DNA of 64,000 nucleotides from Pelodera strongyloides (Eukaryota > Nematoda > Chromadorea > Rhabditida > Rhabditidae): positions 124,001 through 188,000 of the forward strand of contig JAANDG010000106.1 in NCBI GenBank assembly GCA_036852015.1. The letters run 5' to 3'. Below, piece by piece: positions 45,392 through 56,236 of the stretch. Position numbers and translations under genes: made by a program. Each line of letters begins with the position of its first letter. Within the stretch, counting starts at the first letter, position 1. The notes under the pieces were generated by a model, which ran no database searches, was not told where the DNA came from, and was given only the letters and a program-made list of their open reading frames with translations.

Positions 45392-46551
45392 GGAGGAGAA
45401 GAGAATATGCAAGTATTCCTCAAATTCTCACTGACACACCGCTTTTGATAGTACTGGGCGTGGACAGGAGTCTAGGGTACTGTAATTGAATGTTTATTAG
45501 AAGTTACAGACACTGCTCTTGTCCTATGCTCTTTTTTAACGTTTAGGCAACCAGACGGTTGGAGGGGAGGTATGGGATTCTGAAAGCGGTTCCCGGTAGT
45601 CTTTAGAAGCGTGCCGAAAATCGTTTTCCCTCTCCTTACCTCTGTTCTCATCGCCTTGATAGACTATTTCCTTTTTCTGTGTCTCATCACTCTATTAATT
45701 TGCCCTGTTCTATCTTAGTCTATCTTTCTCGCGTGTCTAGTCTGGCGAGCGTGGGGTTCTGATGCATCTCATGGCGGTATTTGTGGAGGTATAGAAGGTG
45801 GTCATGAGGTGTAGCGTTGCCCCTCCCGTGCTACGTGTATTTTGCTCACCCTGTAGTGAACTGTCGAGGTTTTGATGTCTTGAGGCGTTGTAGTTTGTAG
45901 TACTCTTTTGTGTTTCTAGATAGTTTAGAGCGATAGAGAATACGTTGTTGAGCTATTATAGAATATCGCTTACTACTTACCTTCTTTCTTGTATCATGCA
46001 CATTTTCTTCTCTCAATGTGCCTATTCGGGAGCTCCACCCTCTAGTCTGGTGGAGTGATCCTATTTCTATTTCTATTGATTTTGTAATTATTGACCTGGG
46101 TGCATGTCCCTTTAAAGGCGTGTACCTTAGCCCTTGAACTGTTATACTCATTCTAGCCTAACATGCTCAATGGTAGAAACGGATGGTACATGTAAGCAAT
46201 GCTGCGAAAGTATGCCTTATTGACTTATTCAGTAAAACTTGGTCACAATTATGCTCAGAATTGCGTCTTCATTAAGGCCTTTTTTGCGTCCTCCCTCTGT
46301 GTTTTGGATGTGTATATCTCATTTTTCTAGCGTGTAACTTCTGGCCCTACCCGTGGTTTTTTTTTTCAGCATTTTTTTCTCAATCAGCGTTTTTCTTCAG
46401 TAACAGTGATGCATACTTGGTTGGCGCTTTGTTAAGCTTTTCGTTTTTTTTCTTAAATCTCGGAAAACTCTTTCATATTTTGTATGTAAAATATCATAAT
46501 TCTCGCTCTGCTGCTCTTCCCTCTCCCTGTTTATTTGGAAAGAGATTTATT

Positions 46552-46561
46552 AATAAATAAA
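46552..46561 (+). terminator. Poly(A) signals after SERCA
   Basis: Overlapping AATAAATAAA hexamers follow a T-rich 3' region, about 1.2 kb past the short-isoform stop. Confidence 0.5.
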
Positions 46562-47872
46562 ATTTTTAAAAATATAAATATGTGTGATTGGTTTGAATGT
46601 TTGTGTTGCTGAGTGAATACACCTTGCATGTATCTGTTTATGAGTGTCTCATGTATTATGATGAAACGATTGTTTTTGTTCAATGAAATAATGTATTGTA
46701 TATTTGACTGGTTTGCTTATTATGCATTCGTGCAACAAAAAATATCGAAGTGCAAAAGCTATTGTGTATTAAATGTCCCCTCATGTATAATCGCTGACAA
46801 ATTTTTACAGCCCTGCCTTTCGTAGCGATAATAATCGATTTTGTCAATGTTTTATATGTTGGCAAATAGATAGTGCGAGATTGCTTTGTTGTGTATTGTT
46901 GTTCCTTCGCGAATATAATATCATTCGGAATTGCATAACATTGGGTACTATTGTACTTGGGCGAAAAAAATATTTTTTTTTTCCAAATCTTCCAGTTTTT
47001 GCTCCATTCCGATCTATTCAACTGTGCTGAGTCCGAAAAAAGTGATTCTTATGGCTCCTAGGGGTCACTGAGGTGCCAAAAGCTGTCAAATTATCTTTAG
47101 CTGAAAAATAGTGTATAAAAGTATAAACCATATAGTGAAAACAAAAACCGATTATGTAGAACCAGTCTGGGAACTAGATGGATTGCTGTATGGTTCGGCC
47201 AAAATTTGACCACGAATTCCATATAATAATAACCCTCATGAGTTGTTCACTTCTAGAGTGAATGTTTGGGCATACATATAACTACTTAATGATAAGAGGA
47301 ATTCCGTGTTAGGGCGTGCCACGATTCCGCTTTTTCTGTAAATCATATCTAATTATTAATTATTACTATTATTATTAATAAGTAGTATGTGCGTCAGACT
47401 ATCAGCTACGTGGCAAATTGTATTATTGTATTTCCTTTTCGCTCCACATTCAAAATATAGAATTCTTTGTAAAGCGCGTATCCTATAGAAACCACGTCCG
47501 TGTGAACGGGAATGAATGGCGTTTCTTGAAGTCCGATTTTGGTTGCGGAATATTTTGTCAATTTATGTGATGTGGCATGTTTTATAATATACTGGTGCCT
47601 GCGGTTTACGGTAACTTCTAGATAATTAGTGTGTCGATTCGATACAATACCTCTTCAATTATATGTACAGTATTTCGCACATCCAATAACTTGTTACAGT
47701 ACTATTTTCCCATACTTTTGTAGTGATGCAGTTGGAAATAACAAGTGTATGAGAAGTAGCATGCGAAGTAGGTCCGGTGAACCATTCTTGTTAGTGCTTC
47801 ACCCTTATTTCGATTAATTAATTGCTATCTCTTTATTAATGAAATATTAACTGAATTGTAATTATTATTAGT
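46562..47872. other. Intergenic region, SERCA to GalNAc-transferase
   Basis: AT-rich, with ATTATT runs near 47350. No exon or repeat family could be supported. Confidence 0.5.
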
Positions 47873-47877
47873 TCTAG
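47873..47877 (+). promoter_or_regulatory. Probable trans-splice acceptor, GalNAc-transferase 1
   Basis: TTCTAG ends 9 bases before the start codon at 47887. An out-of-frame ATG at 47882 lies between them. Confidence 0.5.
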
Positions 47878-47886
47878 GTCGATGGG

Positions 47887-50800
47887 ATGGCTTGGTGGCG
47901 TTTCCTACTACCCCGGCGAAAAGAGAACTTCATCAATCTACTAATCGTTGGATGTTTCCTGACCGCCTTGGTGTTGTACGTAAGGAAAGGCGGAAACGTC
48001 ACCGGTGTTGGAGTTAAATTGAAACAGTCACATCCCAGGGACTTGAATAATGGGGTTGGTTTTATTATTTATTTATTATAATTGTTCATATTATTATTAT
48101 TATTAATATTATTATTTACATTATTAATGTATGTCCGTTTATCGTCGTTGTCTTTGGGCATATTGTAGTCGAAATGTGACGTCTTGAGAGGAAAGGCCTC
48201 GTGGTCCCTTTTCACATAATATAACAGGTGTTTAGGATAATTAGTAAGACCTGATAAATATCTAAAATCTTATTGATTGACGGTTAAGGATCATCCTGGT
48301 GCACGGTACAAGCGACCCGACTACAGTATACCGAGGTTGGGTCCCGGGGAGATGGGCCGAGGAGTGCAATTAGAAGGCGAAGAGAGGAGCTCGGGAGAAG
48401 AGGACATGAAGAAGTGGTTTATGAACGTGCATGCGAGGTGCGGTGAACTCTTTGTAGTGTGTAGCTTGTGTGTCTCATGTAAAATAGGAATGAAGGTGAA
48501 CTGTTTGTAGTTTGTAGCTTGTTGTCTCATGAGAAAGCTATAATGTAAAATGGGGATGAAGCTCACTGGTTTGTTGTGTTCATATATCGCGGTGCCCGTT
48601 TTGTCATCAAGGTGTAATCCTGAAAAATGAAAAAAATAATGATTCTTTGTTTCCATCACTCAACATCTTTGTCTGTTTTCTTCTCATTCGTTAGAACTTC
48701 AGTTTTTTTTTCTCCGGTTGTATGTCCTTGTTTTAAACAGTTGGGTAGATTATTGATTTCTTAGACCTCTTCTCCTTCCTTTATGATGAGATATATTATA
48801 CTATCTTCTTTCCTGCTGCTATGAGTTCTCTTCTCTGCAGACATTCTCCGTTTCTCTCTGTCTCCGTTCTCCCATCCAGTTTTAGTTATTTGTTTCTCTC
48901 CGTGTCTCTCCCTCTCGCCCCATATTACAACATCCCACTGCCCAGATATTGAGCTCATGCTCACGAATGGCCTTTGAAGTTTACTTTTCAAGGAGTTGTT
49001 CGGGGACTGAACGGAATATTGGGAATGAAAGTGTGTTTTTAAATGCTAAGCGTTATGAAACGTGTGCTGGCCGACTCCATTCCCATGCATTCTATACAAA
49101 GTGTGTGCCATGTCCCTTTAATATAAATGTGCTTTAAGTGATAAGATCTCATTGGACCGGAACCTGCCCGATGTCCGTCATCCAGAATGCAAAAACGTGC
49201 ACTACGACTTGAAGTCTCTACCCGATGCTTCGGTACGTTTTGAAAGTAATATACGGTTAACCAACCAATCCCGGTTGATGTTGTACATAAGCGTTTGTTA
49301 GAAACTATTTAGGGTTATGTTTCTCCTTTCGTTGAAAAACACCACGTATATTTTTTTTAATTTGGTTTAGTGCGCACCAAACCAACATATTCTATGGTAC
49401 GTTTGAAGACTTTGTATTCTTTCTGTAGTTACTTTTTTGTGTGTGTGACCTCGGATTTGTTCCGATTGCATTGTCTGAGACACGTTTGACTCCTGTCGAG
49501 TTTTACATGAAGGGTGTCGGCGGTGCGTGTAGGAAGGAACAACTGTCATTCTCTCTCTCTCTTTCCCTGTCCAATTATCAAATTTCATACATTTTGGTGA
49601 CGCTCTGACGCTCTGTGGCTGCTTAAATTACGTCAGCAAACTGATCCTGAGCTTCTGTGATTATCGGTTTTCACAGGGGTTAGCTTGTTGGCTACTAGCT
49701 ATAGGAAAAAACTCCAATGATCAGAGTTTTTATTCGAGTCATAACCTATGGACGGGTGCTTAAAAGGGAAATTGGTAAAGAAATTGATATATAATAAATT
49801 GAAGATCGAATTGTTGCAGGTTATTATAATCTTCACCGATGAGGCTTGGACTCCACTTATGCGAACGGTGCATTCGGTGGTGAATAGAAGTCCTCCAGAG
49901 ATATTGAAGGAAGTGATACTATTAGACGATAATAGTCAGAGAGGTGAGAGACTTTGTCTGTTCGTTGAGTATTTAAGATTAAGATTCTTTGAATATGTAT
50001 TTGAACGTTCTTTGAACAGCGATTTTGATGAGGTTTAAGCTAGCGGTTCCTTCATAAATGGTTGTATTATAGAAGAGCTGAAAGGCCACCTGGATGAATA
50101 TGTGAAGTTGTTCGACGGTCTGGTCAAGGTGATACGCAGTACGGAGAGATTGGGTCTAATCAGGGCAAAGTTGAGAGGTGCCAGAGAAGCAGTCGGCGAA
50201 GTGGTCGTCTTTCTCGACTCTCACTGCGAAGCCGCTGTGGGGTGGTGGGTATTTGGGTATTAATTAGATTATGGGCCTATGATTGTTCTTTCAAATTTTC
50301 TTGAAACATTACGCTTTCGAGTTTTGCGGTGAATTATGCGAAGCGGGAATTAAAACTGTATAGGTCGTTTTGTGTGGGAAATGAATATATATTGTTACGT
50401 CCTCCGGAGTCGGACAAAATCAAGCCCGGACTCCTGAAGGAGAGGCAGTCTCCACGATCAAACGGCTATAATTACACTCTCAAATAAGTTTAGTTGTCCA
50501 CTCGTTTTTAATTATCTCATTTACAGGCTTGAACCTATAGTTGCTCGCATCAAAGCAAAACGATCAGCTGTTGTGTGCCCGATTATCGATTTCATCGATG
50601 CCAAGACAATGTCATACTCTGGTATGGTTTTTTAGACTTTTTTTACATTTTGAGACTTGGAACTGATTGATTAACGAAGATTTATAATCTTGCGGTAATG
50701 ATGAAACATCGACATATAAATGTGCGTTAAAATGTATAAATATAAGTAAATATAAATATAAGTAAATACAAGTAAATATAAGGCGTTGTTTCCGTTAAAA

Positions 50801-53800
50801 TATATTGCGTGTTTTGATGGCTATGAATGTGCACTTTTTGTCACTACCTCCACAAGTCCACAGTGCGCTCTAAAACAGTTTTATTATGTAATATATTATA
50901 TTATTATATTGTGTTTTATTGTATTATATTATCTTATATATAAAACAGTTATTTATTATATAAAATATTTATATTTTATGGGTTTAGGTGATCCCCGCGC
51001 AAGTTCTGTGGGCGGGTTCTCGTGGGCTCTACACTTTACATGGGAGTCAATGCCTCCGTGGGAGAAGAATAGAAGAAAGTCGGAGATACAGGAGATACAG
51101 TATGCATTCTTCTTTTTGTAATTGAATGCTTAACAACAGCTGCACAGCTGTGCGTGTGCAGACTCTTTATTTATACAATTGTGTGTGAAATTATTGACTA
51201 GAGCCCGTTTTTAGTATGCAGTTCAAGTATGGTTAATGGTTGCTAACATGGATCATATCAGTGTAGCAATTTAGCTTTTATTAACAACATTTTTTTTTGT
51301 GCATGTTTTATTATTGCTCGATATCACCAATAAAGCGTTTATTAACAACAATTTTAGATCGCCAACTATGGCCGGTGGTCTGTTGGCTGCACATCGCGAG
51401 TATTTCTTCGAAGTTGGTGGATATGATGCAGAAATGGATATTTGGGGAGGAGAGAATCTGGAGATCTCATTCAGGGTAAGTTTTTGAATAGTGAAGCCAG
51501 GAGGCCACAATTGTTACTGTATTAGTTGTTCCATCGATATTCGAGACTTGGTAATGACATGTATTGCACGTGTACTTGTAACTTGCATGACTTACAGTGG
51601 GAATCTGATTACGGTCAGTTGTTTGCGTTTTATAGGACTCTTACCTCCTAAGCGGTCCTAGTTTGTATGTTAAATGTTTGGTTATCGCTTTCCATCCTCA
51701 TATGCTTGGGTCTGATAAATCAAGATGTGATGATTAAGGTATGGATGTGTGGTGGATCGATTGAGTTTATCCCATGTTCGCATGTGGGACATATATTCCG
51801 AGCCGGACATCCGTATAACATGACTGGACGTGGAGGTAAGCAATTAGCAATATGAACATACCATTGTTTGGTATTGTTGAAATTGAAATGCAGTTGCGGT
51901 TCCATCGAGGCGCTTTACCGACAGGAGAGGTAGGCATATAGTTCACCTCAGATCATTTGAGCATATACCCAACCAACGAGATGAGAACACTTTTGTGTTT
52001 ATTCTCAATGTTTCAGGTCTAGGTTAACAAGGGGGCATCACTTGAAACGATGGTAGGTCATTTGACATATATTCAGGCAATAAAGATGTGCATGGAACAA
52101 ATTCGAAGCGTCTCGCTGAAGTTTGGCTGGACGATTACAAACGATTGTACTATTTGCATCGGCCTGATTTGAAGGTTTGTGATACTGATCTCTTTACGGT
52201 TTTGTTCATAGTAATTGTTGGTGGTTTGTTGAAACAACACAAGGAATGGAAAAAATACGGTGTACGAGTACGAATAGAAACTAGAAATGTGTCACGTTGC
52301 ATGGGCATTCAGTCAAATTTCCGACCGTGTCCGTTATCTGGGAATGTGATTGACAGAGATTTTTTAAATGAATCATTTTTGTTTAGACAAAAGATGTCGG
52401 TGACCTGTCCGATAGAAAGTCTCTACGCAATAAACTCCAGTGCAAGTCATTTAAATGGTATGTATATCGCTTTTAATATTTATTGACATGCTTATTACGT
52501 AGCATATCACCAATAACACCTAGACTAACGTCTACAGTCAACTTTTATTGTTAAGCCATTTTGCTCTTCACTTGTTCATGTTTACTCTTATCGTACAGAG
52601 GCACAGACTTTGTTCTTATGGATATAGGATAAGGATATCACAAATTTATTGTAGAAAACGTTCATTATTTAGGTTTCTCGACAATATTGTTCCGGACAAA
52701 TTTATCCCCGATGAGAATGTACTCAAGTATGGAACTGTGAGTTTGTTTATCGTGCTTTGGCCATAATTTTAGGATAATGAAGTGTTATAGTAAGGCTGGT
52801 CGTTTCTTTTTAGAATATCACATCAGTGATCATTTTAATTTTAGACATTTTTTTGTGTTTTACATTGTATAGCTTGACCTCTATAACTTAATTTTAGGAT
52901 AATGAAGTGTTATAGTAAGGCTGGTCGTTTCTTTTTAGAATATCACATCAGTGATCATGTTAATTTTAGACATTTTTTTGTGTTTTACATTACATTGTAT
53001 GTATATCTTGACCTCTATAACTTAACTATATTAATATCAAAAGTTATTGATGCTTCCTTTAAAGGTGTTCACCGAGAACGGCGGCACAAAGATGTGTGTG
53101 GACACACTACAAAGAGACGAGAAGACGAATCCCCGGCTGGGAGTTTATCATTGTCAGGGAGGAGGCAGTTCAGCTCAGGTACGATTGCCTACGATTTTAT
53201 TCCAATTTTCTTAATTCATTTTTGTCATTGTAATTTCTGCAGTTGTTTTCTGTGATTGTTTACTGTACTTGTAATTATGTAGCTGTAATCTGTAATTGTT
53301 TCCTGTGGTTGTAATTTCTGTAATTGTTTTCTGTAATTTCTATAAAGCAAATTTTGATGGGCGTTCTTTTAGGTTTGCATTTTCCTTGATAGACTGAGTA
53401 TGTGTCGTTGGTGGATATGTTTTGTGTACGTTTGAACATGCATGGAAAATTTCACAGCACATCTTTAGGTATTTTCACTCTCAAAAGAGGGCCATTTCCG
53501 GCGAGAAAGTGTGTGCGCGCGGGTCGAATCGTTAAATGAACGCTCAAAGCTCCGACTAGCAAGTTGTGCTGGCACCAGGGATACATGGGAGTATACGGTA
53601 TGGTTTGGGCTGTTATACTGTACTTTATTTACTTCACCTACACCTTACTGTATTTTATAATATATATAAAGCATACTGTAGACTGTACTTTGTACTCTTA
53701 CTCTGTGTGCCTATACCGAACTCTGGGATATGTGTTTTATCTTAGCGGGTAAGGTTTATTTGCAAGTCCGCCTGCAGTCAGCTGTATGTTGATTTTTGTT

Positions 53801-54584
53801 CTTCATGTAAGACGTGTTTTGATGTAGACTATTTAGGAGTCTGGCTTATTCAAGAATGTCAGAAGCGGCCTTTGTCTGACCACAGAAGGTCTGAATGCCG
53901 GCGATGAAGTCATCTTGATGCCGTGAGTTTTTATTCCTTAATTAGTCTTTTTGTAAAGTACTTACGTCAGCGGTTCGTAGTTCGTACATGTGCATAATAT
54001 ATTCTTAATTTTACTTACTATGCACAGAGTGTTATAAGTTAACATTTTGTTGGTCACGATAAACTTCTTAACCAATAAAATCTTATTATATAAAGGAGAA
54101 GAGTTTGTCACGGGTTTGTTTTTATGTGCACAACGAAATCCCTTCATAAAGAAAACTCTTCGATCGAAAGAGCATACAAAATCATTGCCGCTCGCGGGAT
54201 GCGAACCCACAGCAACCACAATCTCTCGATTCACAGTCCAACGCTCTACCTGTTGAGCTATGCTAGCTTATGGGAGGAGGATCTTATAGGAGATAGAAGA
54301 GCAATTGCAATAGCAAATTTGCAAATTTGCATGAAGTCCAGAACCATATTATACGTTCCCACATAAACGTAAAGGAACATCTTTTTTACGTTTGAAGAAA
54401 TTTCTTTTTTTTTAATTAGGGTAACAATCGGCCGAAGGCCGATTCCTCCAGTCGGAGAAGAGCCCGTAGGGCTCTTCGAACGGCTGGTACAAGAATAACT
54501 CTTCAAGAAACGAAAAGAAACCCCTTGTTTTTCAGATGCGATAGTTCGAAACTGCACCAACAATGGAAGTGGCAGGCAGCTTAG
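47887..54584 (+). CDS. Polypeptide N-acetylgalactosaminyltransferase 1 of the pair
   Basis: Sixteen exons join to 579 residues: 47887-48054, 48289-48437, 49139-49232, 49820-49943, 50073-50244, 50527-50621, 50988-51099, 51358-51475, 51739-51835, 52077-52174, 52387-52457, 52673-52736, 53065-53178, 53469-53597, 53837-53922, 54536-54584. It transfers GalNAc from UDP-GalNAc to Ser/Thr, starting mucin-type O-glycans in the Golgi. Residues 17-33 form a type II membrane anchor. The catalytic domain shows [25 protein letters not shown], the metal-binding D227-S-H229, the WGGENLE motif at 334-340, and H362 in HVGHIFR. A C-terminal ricin-type lectin domain starts near 450 and ends QQWKW. The start was chosen for the anchor and frame. 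Intron 12 holds a tandem duplication; intron 15 holds a SINE and paired hairpins. Which paralogue it matches is unclear. Confidence 0.95.
52766..53024. repeat. Tandem duplication inside an intron
   Basis: Two adjacent units of about 125 and 134 bases, both starting ATTTTAGGATAATGAAGTG, fill most of GalNAc-transferase intron 12. They are almost identical, so the duplication looks recent. Confidence 0.95.
54074..54268 (-). repeat. tRNA-derived SINE, copy 2
   Basis: Antisense in intron 15 of the GalNAc-transferase. On the minus strand the head shows TAGCTCAACAGGTAGAGC (A box) and GGGTTCGCATCCCGC (B box and T arm), with a CTGTGAA anticodon-like loop (His GTG). The acceptor stem does not pair, so it is not a working tRNA. 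The tail matches copy 1. Confidence 0.75.
54426..54487. other. Two adjacent perfect short hairpins
   Basis: AATCGGCC-GAA-GGCCGATT (54426-54444) and GAAGAGCCC-GTA-GGGCTCTTC (54457-54477) have 8- and 9-base perfect stems with 3-base loops. The second is enclosed by CCAGTCG / CGGCTGG. They lie 48 bases before the last 3' splice site of the GalNAc-transferase. Confidence 0.85.
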
Positions 54585-54997
54585 TTTTTTACACTATTTT
54601 ATTTGTAAATGAAATCTTTATAGTTAATAATAAGTTATGTCCCAGTAACTAGTCATACTAACTGAGGAAACTACGCCGAAACTACGCCAAATTGTTATGT
54701 ATGCCTTTTTTTGTTTTAATTCTAGTCATATTCAGTTTATTAGTCGATGAGCTCACTTTGTGCATTCAATGTAAAATAGTTTAAATAGTTCTTATTTATT
54801 TTTCATTTTGTTGTGAATTATTTTCCTCGTTTTTACGCAAAAATACCAAATAACGCATTTTGAGCAACCAGAAGCAAGTCGCTTTATTTTTGCTCTCGTT
54901 TCTTCAATTTAGGATGTAATGATGGACTTACTGCTTTCCTTACTTACTTCATTAATAATGTAACTCATTGTGTCTCCCCGTTGTACTTTAATTACAT

Positions 54998-55179
54998 TAA
55001 AGCGAAATACTGGCCGGTTTTTGAATCGCACCGTGGACAACTGAATTCTTACGTATTTATGCTAATTTACTCGAATTTAGCTCGATTTTTATATTCTAAC
55101 TTATGTTCATTTGAATAAGCTGCATATGAATGCAGGTGTACTTGATGTGTTTCAAAAACCGACAGTTATTTCGCTTTAG
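54998..55179. repeat. MITE family A, copy 4
   Basis: TTAAAGCGAAATACTGGCCG and the inverted TTATTTCGCTTTA ends. The interior is nearly the same as 406-586, including ATGCTAATTTACTCGAATTT. Confidence 0.9.
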
Positions 55180-55675
55180 CAATTCAACCTTTTGTTATTC
55201 GTTATTCATGTTTATCACTTGCAACTTGCATTTTAGCTTTCACTGTTTTCGGCTTTCAAGTGCAATTATTGATATGGTTGTGATTTCATTTCGAAGGTAT
55301 TTAGTCAATCTGTGATGAGCATTTTTTGTGATCTTGTATGAATTCACTTGATTTTATTTATAAAATACTAATAAATATTTTCTTTTATGATTGTGTGAAT
55401 CAGATTGACCTGTTTGCCATCGGATGAAATATTTGCACAACTTTGCGTAATATTATTATTATATTCTTGTGGAAGTCTGTGGCTTTATGAGCCCCGATTT
55501 AGTTTGGACTTTGGACATCTCGTGATTTTGTACTGTACAACGGTACTAATTGTAAGGTATAATGATACGGTTATTGATGTATGACTGGATTGGCAGAGTC
55601 ATATGGAAAGTTGATGCTAATTTATGCTATTTTCTTATTAACTAAAGCCTTTGCTAACGACGTCTTTACAACAGT

Positions 55676-56084
55676 ATGTCCCGCGGACGACATCTCTCGG
55701 ATGAAGAACAAACGCAAATTCGGGTGCTTAGTAATGCAGGACTGAGCAACCGTTCAATTGCTGAGAGCTCCATCTCTCATTGGTAGTTTCTTGAAGAATT
55801 GGCTGAATTACTAACAAAGGAAGCGAACTGGCCGTCCGCGAATTCTCTCAATTGCTGAAGTCAATGTTAAGCGTATTGGCCGCCTGGTTGCAGATTCTGC
55901 CAAAAGTACTGAAGAAGTTCGCCTGATTTTGGGTACGAATGCGTCGAAATCCACGATTTGGAGGGCTATCAGGAGGAATAACAAGGGGCAGGGAATCTGC
56001 AGTACTGATGAGAAGGTAACTCGTCAGCATAAGGGGTCTACACCTCATCTCATCGGATACATGGGTACTAGATGGTCGGTGTTA
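55676..56084 (+). pseudogene. Tc1/mariner transposase remnant (DNA-binding half only)
   Basis: MSRGRHLSDEEQTQIRVL followed by LSNAGLSNRSIAE matches the first helix-turn-helix of Tc1-type transposases. After a stop and frame change, RKRTGRPRILSIAE contains the GRPR hook, then TNASKSTIWRAIRRNN gives the second helix-turn-helix. At least two stop codons and a shift break it, and no DDE/D catalytic part follows. It is a fossil about 150 bases upstream of DENR. Confidence 0.75.
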
Positions 56085-56221
56085 TAAATTAATGTTTTCT
56101 GTATAATTAATCTACCAGCGATTCTCGGGTCTATTTATATATCGATGTTATGTCTTTTATCGCAGCTCCTGTTTCCTTCTAGTTTGTTGCTGTTGGCTTA
56201 TACTGATGTTAGGTTTTTTTG

Positions 56222-56227
56222 TTGCAG
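56222..56227 (+). promoter_or_regulatory. Probable trans-splice acceptor of DENR
   Basis: TTGCAG after a T-rich run (GGTTTTTTTGTTGCAG) ends 9 bases before the DENR ATG. Confidence 0.55.
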
Positions 56228-56236
56228 AAATCTGTG

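Larger units (their letters stand above)
54585..56221. other. Intergenic region, GalNAc-transferase 1 to DENR
   Basis: AT-rich. It holds a family-A MITE and a decayed Tc1/mariner transposase fragment; no working gene is seen. The poly(A) site of the upstream gene was not located with confidence. Confidence 0.5.

Noticed and set aside
54180..54268. Functional histidine tRNA gene on the minus strand
   Set aside because: D and T arms look good but the acceptor stem fails and the anticodon stem has a mismatch; the SINE tail explains it better.
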